The notes beneath the pieces were generated by a model. The model was not told the DNA's origin. It made no database searches and worked only from the letters and a program-made list of their open reading frames with translations. A program made the position numbers and the translations under genes. From contig CAYNTJ010000016.1 of the NCBI GenBank assembly GCA_964400515.1, positions 1-8,795 on the forward strand: 8,795 bases of DNA, in the 5' to 3' direction. The DNA comes from JAAYHV01 sp964400515 (GTDB lineage Bacteria; Bacillota; Clostridia; Peptostreptococcales; Anaerovoracaceae). Shown in pieces: positions 1 to 7,151 of this stretch (positions are counted from its first letter, which is position 1; the number at the start of each line of letters is the position of its first letter).

Positions 1-78
1 TTAAGTAAATTTTGTTATAAACTAATGGTTTTCAAGATGTAGAAAGAACACTTTTTCCTCTTCAAGTAGAAACAAATA

Positions 79-109
79 CAAAGATATAGATAATTTAGGA
101 TATAACAAC
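79..109 (-). promoter_or_regulatory. Predicted Bacteroidota-type promoter for a gene beyond the left edge
   Basis: On the minus strand, positions 86-79 read TATCTTTG, a perfect match to the Bacteroidota -7 element TAnnTTTG. Nineteen bases upstream, positions 109-106 read GTTG, a partial match to the -33 element TTTG. Transcription would start near position 72-75 and run out of the window leftwards. No ATG is visible on the minus strand between there and position 1, so the gene itself lies outside. The stretch 1-173 holds no coding region that I can support. It also shows no strong terminator for the efflux operon ending at 174; the AT-rich stem around 123-138 is too weak to call. Confidence 0.45.
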
Positions 110-173
110 CTAGCGAATGGCTTTGTTTAGCAAAACGATACAAATCCTTTGGCTTATTTGAACGATTTCTCTA

Positions 174-479
174 CTAGTCGCAGCAGAAATCCTCCATAGG
201 TAATAGGGCGGCAGTTACCAACTCGTTGTCATTAAACGCCGATTTGTTAAATTCTCGTATGGCTTCCATTACGGACGTTGCTTTGCTGTGGTTGGGTATT
301 TGCATAACAATGGATGAGTTGTACCCTGGCCAAACAGCGGTATTTAGCCGACTATCGCCTTTAGAATTTTTGGCCAGAACCTGCTCTATGATTTGGTAAC
401 TTTCAATCCCGAGTTCATCTATTCTCTTTACTAAAGCGTCGAGAACGCTTACGTTGCAAGTGCAGTATATTAGCTTCAT
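174..479 (-). CDS. Small PII-like (ferredoxin-fold) protein, last gene of the RND efflux operon
   Basis: This 101-residue protein has the length and predicted beta-alpha-beta-beta-alpha-beta order of the PII/DUF3240-like superfamily. Strand 1 is about residues 2-9, helix 1 about 11-24, a T-loop-like stretch runs through 34-55 (GDSRLNTAVWPGYNSS), strand 3 is 56-61, helix 2 about 65-79, and the last strand about 86-94. PII-family proteins form trimers that bind small ligands and control transporters or enzymes. From memory, a branch called PII-NG has been described as encoded beside RND efflux genes, which fits the position here, 11 bp after the pump stop codon. The protein has four cysteines, C6 and C8 in strand 1 and C99 and C100 at the extreme C-terminus, so metal or redox sensing is possible but inferred. 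The classical PII uridylylation tyrosine and ATP-binding motifs are not evident. The fold assignment is moderately firm; the function is not known. Confidence 0.8.
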   Translation of the reverse strand: MKLIYCTCNVSVLDALVKRIDELGIESYQIIEQVLAKNSKGDSRLNTAVWPGYNSSIVMQIPNHSKATSVMEAIREFNKSAFNDNELVTAALLPMEDFCCD

Positions 480-490
480 TACAAACAGAT

Positions 491-3400
491 TTATTGGTTA
501 CTAACGCTCTTAGCATGGAAAACTGCATAAACAGTAGGTACCACTAGCAGGGTAATAAAAGTAGAGGCCAATAACCCACCAATCATTGTAATTCCCAATG
601 GCTGATATGCCTCGCGCCCCATTCCTTCGCTCATTGCGAGGGGCAACATCCCCAGCATAGTGGTTAGGCTGGTCATGAGCACTGGACGAAGGCGGCTACG
701 ACCAGCCTCCTGCACCGCTTCGTATACCTTTAGGCCTCGTTTACGAAGCAGGTTTGTGTAATCTACCAGCACAATGCCGTTGTTCACAACTATTCCTATA
801 AGCATAATCACACCCACAAAGGTGGTTACACTTAGGGTTACACCGGTTAGCTTAAAAGCCCATATTATTCCAATAAAGGTTAGAGGAACGGCAAACATAA
901 TGATGAATGGGTCGCGAAACGACTCGAACTGACCAGCCATAACCATGTACACCAGCGCAATTCCCAGGAAGAAGATTAGGTACAAATCGGCGAACGAAGC
1001 CCCCTGTTCGGTGGTTTGGCCTGCCAACTTCACCTCGGTTCCAGCAGGTATATCCAAGTCTTTCAGCATTTGCAGGGCTTCGCCCTGGCCTTCTCCTAAA
1101 GATATGCCGTTGAGCTCGGCCATAACCCTTACTATGCGCTCCTGCGCAAGCCTATCGATTTGTAGCGACCCCATTCCCAGCTCGATATCGGCAACCGACG
1201 AGAGGGGAATGTGTTGCCCCAGCAGGTTAGTAAGGCTTATGTTTTTAATCGACTCGATATCACTGCGGTAGTCGGGGTGGTAGCGAACCACAATCCGAAA
1301 CTCGTTACCCTCCTCTTTGAACCCTCCCGCCTCTGCACCATATATGCTTTGGCGAACCTGTAACCCAATCATTCCTGTGTTTAGCCCTAAGGCTGATGCC
1401 TTTTGCCTATCGACCCGAACCTGAACCTCCATTTTGCCCTTGTCAATGGTGTTTACCACATCGATAAAGTTTGGCGAGCCGGACAAGTTTTGGGTTAGGT
1501 TCGTTGCAATCGCATTTAGGTGCTCGTAGTTTGACCCTGAGATATGAAACTCGATGGGCTTTAGGTTGCCCGTAACCGCTTGTGAGATAATGCTTCCGCC
1601 CACAATGTTGAAGTTTTCCACCTCGGGTATTTGGGCAATATGTGGGCGAAGCTCGTGTGCTATTTGCTTGGCCGAGCGTGCCCGCTTATTGGGTAGCGAA
1701 AGATGACAAAGCACAGTGGCAATGTTCTTCCCCTCGCGAAACCCAACTGAGGTAAGCATTCCATTTTCCGATTGCCCCGAAATGGAAGCCAAGCTGCCGG
1801 GCATCATCTCTGGAACCTCGCGCTCAAAAATATCCATCACCACCTGCGAAATGCTGTCGGTTTTGGAAGCCGTTGCCGAAATATCAATCTCAATGGTAGC
1901 AATAATATCCCCAGCATCGAACTCGGGAATGTAGTCGGTGCCTAACCCCTTGCCAACCCAAAGGCTAGCGCCTAGCGCAAGGCCTACAATGGTTAGGGTG
2001 AAGGTTTTATGGTAAACCGCCCAGCCAAGGGTTTTTTGGTATATAATCTCTAGATATACAAATAGTTTCTCACTTAATCGGTACAGTAGGTAGCGCTTTC
2101 GCTCCTCTCCCCTTTTTTTGGCCTTCAGCAATTGCGACGAGGCCATGGGCGTTAGCGTTAGGGCAGTTATAAGCGATGCCACCATGGTTACCGACGTGAT
2201 GATGGCCAGCTGCTTAAACATCACCCCAACCAATCCTCCCATAAATATCATGGGGATAAACACCATAAGCGTTGTAAGGGTTGATGCGGTAATGGCCGAA
2301 CCCATTTCGCTGGTTCCAAAAATGGCCGCCTGGCTTGGCCGCGACCCCCTCTCGATATGCTGGGTGATATTCTCGAGCACCACAATGGAATTATCTACCA
2401 CCATACCCATAGCAATAATAAGCGACATTAGGCTAAAGATGTTGATAGTCCAGCCAATGGCGTATATCAGAATAAACGATGTAATAAGCGAAAAGGGGAT
2501 GGTTAGGAATACGATTAGGCTTAGCCTCCACTCACGCAGAAAAGCAAAAACCACCAGCACCACAAAGATTAGGGCATACCAGAACGATTGGGTAAGGTTT
2601 TTAATACTCTCCACAATCAGCTCATCGGAGTTCATAATCTCGGCAATTTCAATATCGGCAGGTAAAGTGGGATGAATTTCCGATATCTTTTGCCTTACGG
2701 CTTGTACCACCTCAAGGGTGTTGGCGCCTGACTGGCGCTGAATCATAATACCCACCCCCGAGCCATTAATGGTGCGCGAGTGCTCGTCGAGCTCCTTGAA
2801 CCCATCGGTAATGGTGGCCACATCACTAAGGCGGATAATTCTATTGTTGAAGTTGATGAGCGCCAGTTCGCCCAGCTCATCAACATGCTCAATATCGCCG
2901 GGTATGCGAATGGCAAAATCATTATCGCCCACTCGAATATTCCCCCCGGGAATAGTGATATTCTCGGCGCTAAGGATAGTTTCAATATGGCTTATGGTGA
3001 TATTGTAGGCGGCAAGCTTGTGAGGGTCGACATCAACCTTTATCTCCCTTTTGGGAGTGGCCAGAACCATTACCGTTCCCACGCCTGGAAGCTTGCGCAG
3101 TGGTGCTGCAATCTGATCCTGAATAATCTTATCGAGCCCATTGTAGCTGTCGTTGGCCGACACGCCATATACCAGAACCGGAAGTAGCGACGAGTTTATC
3201 TTGTAAATAACGGGGTTGTATGCGTTGCTGGGCAAACGGGTTTTCACCAGCTCAATGAGGTCGCGGGCATTGCTGGCCGACTCGCTGATATCGGAGCCCC
3301 ATTCGAACTGTAGCGAGATAAAAGAAACGTTCTCCTTCGACTGAGAACTTATCTCCTTAAGGTTCTCGGTGCCTCCCAGTGCAGCCTCAAGCGGACGGGT

Positions 3401-3589
3401 TACCTGCTGCTCCACCTCAATGGCCGATGCACCGGGGTAAAGGGTGATAACGGTGAGCGATGGGAACTCCATCTCGGGCATAACATCGAGTGGTAGCCGG
3501 GTGAGCGATACCAACCCAAATAGGAGCGTGGCGAGGAACACCATGGCAATGGCTACGGGTCGGCGAACAGATATTCTGGGGAGATTCAT
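491..3589 (-). CDS. RND-family efflux pump, HAE1-like inner-membrane permease
   Basis: This 1032-residue protein is full length for an AcrB-type RND pump, a trimeric inner-membrane antiporter that captures substrates from the periplasm or membrane and passes them to a TolC channel. TM1 is at about residues 11-30. The first periplasmic porter/docking loop spans about 31-335, TM2-TM6 about 336-485, and TM7 about 528-548. The second periplasmic loop spans about 550-865, and TM8-TM12 run to the end. The TM4 motif is GMVVDNSIVVLENI, with D399 matching AcrB D407 and N400 in place of D408. In TM10 the motif GIVVNNGIVLVDY has N936 where AcrB has K940. R966 and T973 in RLRPVLMTSLTT match AcrB R971 and T978. 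It lacks the heavy-metal (CusA/CzcA) TM4 signature, so drugs, detergents, bile-like compounds or lipids are likelier substrates than metal ions; the real substrate cannot be read from sequence. It lies 93 bp after the adaptor gene and 11 bp before the PII-like gene. Confidence 0.97.
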   Translation of the reverse strand: MNLPRISVRRPVAIAMVFLATLLFGLVSLTRLPLDVMPEMEFPSLTVITLYPGASAIEVEQQVTRPLEAALGGTENLKEISSQSKENVSFISLQFEWGSDISESASNARDLIELVKTRLPSNAYNPVIYKINSSLLPVLVYGVSANDSYNGLDKIIQDQIAAPLRKLPGVGTVMVLATPKREIKVDVDPHKLAAYNITISHIETILSAENITIPGGNIRVGDNDFAIRIPGDIEHVDELGELALINFNNRIIRLSDVATITDGFKELDEHSRTINGSGVGIMIQRQSGANTLEVVQAVRQKISEIHPTLPADIEIAEIMNSDELIVESIKNLTQSFWYALIFVVLVVFAFLREWRLSLIVFLTIPFSLITSFILIYAIGWTINIFSLMSLIIAMGMVVDNSIVVLENITQHIERGSRPSQAAIFGTSEMGSAITASTLTTLMVFIPMIFMGGLVGVMFKQLAIITSVTMVASLITALTLTPMASSQLLKAKKRGEERKRYLLYRLSEKLFVYLEIIYQKTLGWAVYHKTFTLTIVGLALGASLWVGKGLGTDYIPEFDAGDIIATIEIDISATASKTDSISQVVMDIFEREVPEMMPGSLASISGQSENGMLTSVGFREGKNIATVLCHLSLPNKRARSAKQIAHELRPHIAQIPEVENFNIVGGSIISQAVTGNLKPIEFHISGSNYEHLNAIATNLTQNLSGSPNFIDVVNTIDKGKMEVQVRVDRQKASALGLNTGMIGLQVRQSIYGAEAGGFKEEGNEFRIVVRYHPDYRSDIESIKNISLTNLLGQHIPLSSVADIELGMGSLQIDRLAQERIVRVMAELNGISLGEGQGEALQMLKDLDIPAGTEVKLAGQTTEQGASFADLYLIFFLGIALVYMVMAGQFESFRDPFIIMFAVPLTFIGIIWAFKLTGVTLSVTTFVGVIMLIGIVVNNGIVLVDYTNLLRKRGLKVYEAVQEAGRSRLRPVLMTSLTTMLGMLPLAMSEGMGREAYQPLGITMIGGLLASTFITLLVVPTVYAVFHAKSVSNQ

Positions 3590-3682
3590 ATTCGTTGAAT
3601 TTCTTGTTTTCTACTGAACTCGTATAAATTATACGATATTGATTTACAATATACTTTGGCGAGATGCTGCTTGTAACGCAGA
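3590..3682. promoter_or_regulatory. Adaptor-pump intergenic gap with a perfect 17-bp palindrome
   Basis: This is the longest gap inside the operon. Positions 3620-3636 read TCGTATAAATTATACGA, a perfect inverted repeat with 8-bp arms around a central A. The symmetry and odd centre resemble a dimeric-regulator operator more than a terminator, because no U-run follows on the minus strand. A transcript hairpin would have to open the centre, leaving only about 6 A/U-rich pairs. I found no TAnnTTTG promoter on the minus strand in this gap. It could be an operator, an mRNA processing or stability element, or chance in AT-rich DNA. Confidence 0.45.
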
Positions 3683-4720
3683 TTAATTCCTTACCTCAAC
3701 CTTTTGCCCGTCCTTAATTTTTGCCTTTCCCTCTACAACAATTAGCTGGTTGGGCTCAGCGCCTGTAACGGCTACCATATCGCCCATTGTATGCAGACGG
3801 CTAATTACTATCCTTTGGGCAATATCGTTTTCGATAACGTAAATAAACTCTTCGCCAGTTCCGGGTAGCTGGCCAATGCTGCTTAATGGCACAAATACCG
3901 ATTGTTGCTCAGGAAGCGATATGTTAATCCGTGCAAACATACCAGGCTTTAGCTCGCCAACCGCATTGCTCAGTACAATTTCTGCCGAGGCAGTTCGGGT
4001 TAAGGTTGAGAGCATTGGCTTAACGCTGTTAATCTTGGCATTGAAACGCTTATTGGGCTGTGCGTCGATGGTAATTTCTGCGGCTAAACCAGGTTTTATT
4101 GTGGATAAGTCCTTTTCGTTCACATCGAATTTTACCCTAACCGGGTCGAGCTGCATAAGCCGTACAATGCCCGAGCGCATGGTGGAGTAGCCAGGGTCGA
4201 GGCCAGGGTTTATAAAGTATATCTCACCCTCCTCCATCATCCGCTCAACAATGGTTCCCGAGAAGGGGGCGTAAACCCTTGTGTTTTTACGAATCATTTC
4301 GGTTTTAGCATCCGATGCTTCGAGCTTGGCCTTTATGTGGTCGTACTCCATTTGGCTGATACTCTCCTGCGCACGAAGTCGTTTTACCCTCTCGTAATCC
4401 TTTCGCAGCGCCTGATTCTCCACCTCGGCCTGGGTGAGCATCTCGTCGGCCAGTTCCACAATTAAATCGCCCTGCCTAACCTTGGCCCCCTCAGCAAAGT
4501 GTATCTTCTCCACTTTTCCGGGCATTGCCGCACCCAAATTCGATTCGCGATTGGCAAATACAGTGCCTGTGAAGCTAAGAGTGGGTGAGTAGGGCATCTC
4601 GGTTGCCTTGGCAACTTTTACCACGGGGAATTCCGCAAGAATTTCCTCGCCCTCGTTTTTTGTGCCTTTACAGCTGATTAGGGCAATTGCGGTTAATAGT
4701 ATTAATAGTTTAACCTTCAT
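3683..4720 (-). CDS. RND membrane-fusion (adaptor) lipoprotein, AcrA/HlyD family
   Basis: The protein is the periplasmic adaptor that joins the RND pump to the TolC channel. I use the ATG at 4718-4720 (345 residues) instead of the in-frame ATG at 4795. The shorter form begins with a lipoprotein signal, MKVKLLILLTAIALISCKG, with lipobox LISC and acylated C17. The longer form would add 25 hydrophilic residues ahead of the signal and overlap the TolC gene. Half-lipoyl segments lie at about residues 68-92 and 147-168, flanking a short alpha-hairpin at about 93-145. The hairpin tip holds R111, L115 and S122 in the R-x3-L-x6-S spacing of the RLS motif by which AcrA-type adaptors contact TolC. Beta-barrel and membrane-proximal domains follow at about 190-270 and 271-345. 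It is 55 bp after tolC and 93 bp before the pump gene. Confidence 0.95.
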   Translation of the reverse strand: MKVKLLILLTAIALISCKGTKNEGEEILAEFPVVKVAKATEMPYSPTLSFTGTVFANRESNLGAAMPGKVEKIHFAEGAKVRQGDLIVELADEMLTQAEVENQALRKDYERVKRLRAQESISQMEYDHIKAKLEASDAKTEMIRKNTRVYAPFSGTIVERMMEEGEIYFINPGLDPGYSTMRSGIVRLMQLDPVRVKFDVNEKDLSTIKPGLAAEITIDAQPNKRFNAKINSVKPMLSTLTRTASAEIVLSNAVGELKPGMFARINISLPEQQSVFVPLSSIGQLPGTGEEFIYVIENDIAQRIVISRLHTMGDMVAVTGAEPNQLIVVEGKAKIKDGQKVEVRN

Positions 4721-4775
4721 ATCCTGTTTATTATAGTGATTTCTTTGTTGGCAGATTAGTATGCATTTCGAAATT

Positions 4776-6248
4776 TTACCAGATTTCCTCGTCAATGTTA
4801 ATTTGCCCCGTTACCTTTCGGAGGTTAGCGGTACTCAGTTGGCTCTCCATTCGAGCATCAATAAGGTTGCTGTTTGCCTCTAACCACAAGGCTTGAGCCT
4901 CTAGCACATCGGTGGTTTTAACCATTCCCTCGGCAAAGGCATTGCTGGTTATTCTAAGGTTTTCGGTTGCAAGCAATAGATTTTCTTCGGCCATCGAAAC
5001 CCTTTTGTAGCTTTCGTTAGCGGCAAAGATAGCCTGCCGAACCTGTAGGTCTATCATTTCGCGAGCTTCGGCCAGCTGTAGCTCAGCCTTTTTATGCTCG
5101 TGTTGCGCAGCCCTAAGGGTGTGTGCTCTATCGTTCCAGTGGAAAATGGGGATGTTTATAGCCACACCTACGTTCCAATCGCCACCAAAACTGTTGGAAA
5201 AACCGCTATAAGGATTAGGGTTTAGAAAGGTGTATCCAGCGGTAAGTCCGACATTTGGGAGGTATCTCGATTTCATAATGTTTACCCCCGATTGCGCTAT
5301 GCTTACCGCATGGCTAAGCATGGCCAGCTCGGGTCGGGTAGTATTGGTACTATCAGCTAGAAGTTCCGCATCAATACTGCTGGGGGGTTTGTCCAGGCTA
5401 TCGCTAAGCATGATGTTTGACTCGAACGGAAGCCCAACCATTTGGCATAGCGCCATGCGCGACAGTTCTAGTCCATTCTGCGCTTTAAGCAGATTTAGCT
5501 GCGCCTCGTTGGCCTTTACATCAACCCTTAGCACATCGGTTTTTATGACTATACCCTCGGTGTATAGGTTTTGCACATCGGTTTTAAGCTTGTTAAGCAG
5601 GGCGATATAGCTCTCAACTGTTTTCACCTTTTCCTGCAGCGATACCATACGCCAGTAGTTTGCCTCCACCCCGTAAAGCAGCTCGTTCTGCTCCTTGGTT
5701 AGCGAAAACTTAGCAATTTGGTTGTTTAGCTGGCTGATACGGTGCATCTCTCGTATTTTACCCCCAGTGTAAATGGGTTGGGTTATGCTAATGCCCGCCA
5801 TAAACAGATTCTTACCACCATATTGCAACTGATCCTTAGGCAGCCAGGCGTAGTTGGTGAAAACGGGGTTGCCATCTTTGTCGTAAATCAACCCACCACT
5901 TATGGGGTTAAACACAAATGTGTTGGCAGGATCGCGATTGGGGTCGAACTCGCCCGTTTCGGGATTGATTGCACTAAATGGTACTACCGGAATGAGCATG
6001 TCGTTCTCGAGCAGCTGGATATTTCTATTGGTTCGATTGTAGAGCCCCGTTGCGCTGATGTTTGGAAAGTAATTGGTTCGAGCCGAACTAGCCATAGCCT
6101 CACTTGAGCCAATATCCTCTTTTGCAATACGAATCGTGTAGTTATGCTCCAAAGCAAGCCTTTTGCAATCGTTGAGGGAGAGAGTTTGCTGAGCCACAAG
6201 GGGTATGACAACCGTAAGACAAAGGGTAAATAGAAAGCCTTTTTTCAT
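4776..6248 (-). CDS. TolC-family outer-membrane efflux channel
   Basis: This 490-residue protein is the outer-membrane exit duct of the tripartite pump. A type I signal peptide covers about residues 1-19, probably cut after LVA, and no lipobox is present. Two structural repeats follow the OEP pattern. The first has its helices around 22-60 and 180-265, and the second around 300-330 and 375-480. Each repeat carries the motif expected near the periplasmic helix turns: YTEGIVIKTDVL at about 229-240 and FAEGMVKTTDVLEA at about 438-451. The membrane beta-strands include 62-72 with 150-162, and 333-341 with 358-369. The first barrel hairpin is enlarged by an insertion of about 65-70 residues (about 77-146) rich in Pro, Asn and Asp, including the turn DKDGNP at 123-128; it should face outside the cell. 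The gene begins 4 bp after the regulator stop codon, so co-transcription is nearly certain. Confidence 0.96.
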   Translation of the reverse strand: MKKGFLFTLCLTVVIPLVAQQTLSLNDCKRLALEHNYTIRIAKEDIGSSEAMASSARTNYFPNISATGLYNRTNRNIQLLENDMLIPVVPFSAINPETGEFDPNRDPANTFVFNPISGGLIYDKDGNPVFTNYAWLPKDQLQYGGKNLFMAGISITQPIYTGGKIREMHRISQLNNQIAKFSLTKEQNELLYGVEANYWRMVSLQEKVKTVESYIALLNKLKTDVQNLYTEGIVIKTDVLRVDVKANEAQLNLLKAQNGLELSRMALCQMVGLPFESNIMLSDSLDKPPSSIDAELLADSTNTTRPELAMLSHAVSIAQSGVNIMKSRYLPNVGLTAGYTFLNPNPYSGFSNSFGGDWNVGVAINIPIFHWNDRAHTLRAAQHEHKKAELQLAEAREMIDLQVRQAIFAANESYKRVSMAEENLLLATENLRITSNAFAEGMVKTTDVLEAQALWLEANSNLIDARMESQLSTANLRKVTGQINIDEEIW

Positions 6249-6252
6249 CGTA

Positions 6253-6861
6253 TTAGCTGTTTCGAATTACAATTCCATAGAAAAGCATGTTGAGCATATC
6301 GTTAAGTATGGTGTCCAAGCTTCCGGTACGCCAATGCTCCAGGAAGAGAGGAACCTCAAGACCCTTCATTGCCGTTAGCAACACAACCGATGAGAGTTCA
6401 ATATCCTTAACTTGGAAAACCTTCTGCTCAACCCCTTCGGTTAGCAAGGCTTTAATGATTGATACCTCCTCGGTATCGTACTTCGACCGCAACTTTTCAA
6501 CCATATCAAGGTTATTCACCTCCCTGTCGTTAACCATGGTGTAGTAGTTTGCCATAACCTGTACAGCCTGCATTCGGGTGCTAACGTATGCCTTAACTTT
6601 GTCTATTACTTTTAAATCGCTTTGCAGTATTTCGTTGATCTTTTCGCGAAGGGTATCGGCCTCTTTATCAACCACGGCTTTAAATATATCCTCCTTACTG
6701 CTGAAGTAGTAGTATATGGAGCTTTTACCCTTGCTAAGCGCTTGGGCAATGTCATCAACAGTTGTTTTTTTAAACCCAAACTTGGCAAACACCTCTGAGG
6801 CAATGCTCACAATGGTATTTCGCATATTGCTGTGGGCCATCGTTTTGTTATCACTGTCCAT
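6253..6861 (-). CDS. TetR/AcrR-family transcriptional regulator of the efflux operon
   Basis: This 202-residue protein has the standard TetR layout. An N-terminal DNA-binding domain covers about residues 12-60, with the helix-turn-helix at 33-53 (TTVDDIAQALSKGKSSIYYYF) followed by SKEDIF. A helical, variable ligand-binding domain covers about 65-200. TetR proteins usually repress a nearby promoter as dimers and let go when a ligand, often a pump substrate, binds. Here the gene is the first in the efflux operon and sits directly behind its promoter, so autoregulation of the whole operon is the natural inference. The ATG at 6861 is used; ATGs at residues 8 (position 6840) and 13 are possible, since the conserved domain begins only after them. 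The inducer cannot be predicted. Confidence 0.94.
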   Translation of the reverse strand: MDSDNKTMAHSNMRNTIVSIASEVFAKFGFKKTTVDDIAQALSKGKSSIYYYFSSKEDIFKAVVDKEADTLREKINEILQSDLKVIDKVKAYVSTRMQAVQVMANYYTMVNDREVNNLDMVEKLRSKYDTEEVSIIKALLTEGVEQKVFQVKDIELSSVVLLTAMKGLEVPLFLEHWRTGSLDTILNDMLNMLFYGIVIRNS

Positions 6862-6892
6862 AATGTAATTCGACTATTCGTTTAATATGGTC

Positions 6893-6923
6893 CAAAGTTA
6901 CAACCGAAATAAATATGAACCAA
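6893..6923 (-). promoter_or_regulatory. Predicted promoter of the efflux operon
   Basis: On the minus strand, positions 6900-6893 read TAACTTTG, a perfect TAnnTTTG element of the Bacteroidota primary sigma factor. Positions 6923-6920 read TTGG, a partial TTTG -33 element, with the expected 19-bp spacing. The predicted transcript starts near 6886-6889, giving a leader of about 25 bases to the regulator ATG at 6861. The arrangement supports one promoter for all five genes. Confidence 0.65.
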
Positions 6924-7054
6924 CAGAATGTTCGACCAAAAGCGTTAAATAGTCTAAAATGTTTTTCAACACATATCTATTGGTTTAATTATCTGCAAAT
7001 TAAGGCCTACCATTTGGCGGGTAGAAAAAATTATTAAGGGAATGACAAATGAAG

Positions 7055-7085
7055 TGTTACAGTTAATCGGAAAAATATACTTTTG
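7055..7085 (+). promoter_or_regulatory. Predicted promoter of tdh
   Basis: Positions 7078-7085 read TACTTTTG, a perfect match to the Bacteroidota -7 element TAnnTTTG. At the expected 19-bp spacing, 7055-7058 reads TGTT, a poor -33 match, so this half is weak. Transcription would begin around 7089-7092 and give a leader of about 60 bases before the ATG at 7152. The in-frame TTG at 7083-7085 lies inside the -7 element, which argues against it as a start codon. Confidence 0.55.
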
Positions 7086-7151
7086 TCTAATAAATTTTCT
7101 GTAATCGCAAGAGATTTAATTATAAATTCGAACTGCAAAAGAGATTCCCCT

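Larger units (their letters stand above)
6862..7151. other. Divergent intergenic region between the efflux operon and tdh
   Basis: These 290 AT-rich bases hold no gene I can support. They contain the minus-strand promoter of the efflux operon at 6893-6923 and a plus-strand promoter for tdh ending at 7085. Two short inverted repeats lie between the promoters: TTAATT/AATTAA at 6985-7003 with a 7-base spacer, and CTACC/GGTAG at 7007-7024 with an 8-base spacer. A weak GAAC/GTTC pair (6917-6920 and 6930-6933) overlaps the -33 region of the efflux promoter. Any of them might bind a regulator, but none is long enough to assign as the TetR operator. Confidence 0.5.

Noticed and set aside
123..138. 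Possible terminator for the efflux operon
   Set aside because: The TTGTTT/AAACGA pairing is short, A/U-rich and lacks a U-run in the minus-strand direction.
2118..2675. A 185-codon open frame on the plus strand inside the pump gene
   Set aside because: It is antisense to the highly conserved TM2-TM6 part of the RND pump, and its translation shows no recognisable domain.
2780..3187. A 135-codon plus-strand frame and overlapping shorter frames
   Set aside because: They lie opposite conserved porter-domain sequence of the pump and are explained by its codon usage.
491..3589. Heavy-metal (CusA/CzcA) class for the pump, suggested by the PII-like neighbour
   Set aside because: The TM4 motif GMVVDNSIVVLENI is of the HAE1-like type, and no methionine or metal-binding motifs were seen in pump or adaptor.
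4765..4774. 10-bp palindrome ATTTCGAAAT just downstream of the tolC stop codon
   Set aside because: Palindromes of this length are expected several times by chance in a window of this size.
4721..4795. Longer adaptor protein starting at the ATG at 4795
   Set aside because: The extension is hydrophilic and would precede the lipoprotein signal peptide, blocking its function; it would also overlap the tolC end.
5742..6107. A 121-codon plus-strand frame opposite the TolC gene
   Set aside because: The minus-strand TolC reading has a signal peptide, both repeats and operon context; the antisense frame has none.
7042..7104. A 20-codon ATG frame (leader-peptide candidate) before tdh
   Set aside because: It begins upstream of the predicted transcript start near 7090, so it would not be transcribed, and it has no regulatory codon run such as threonine codons.
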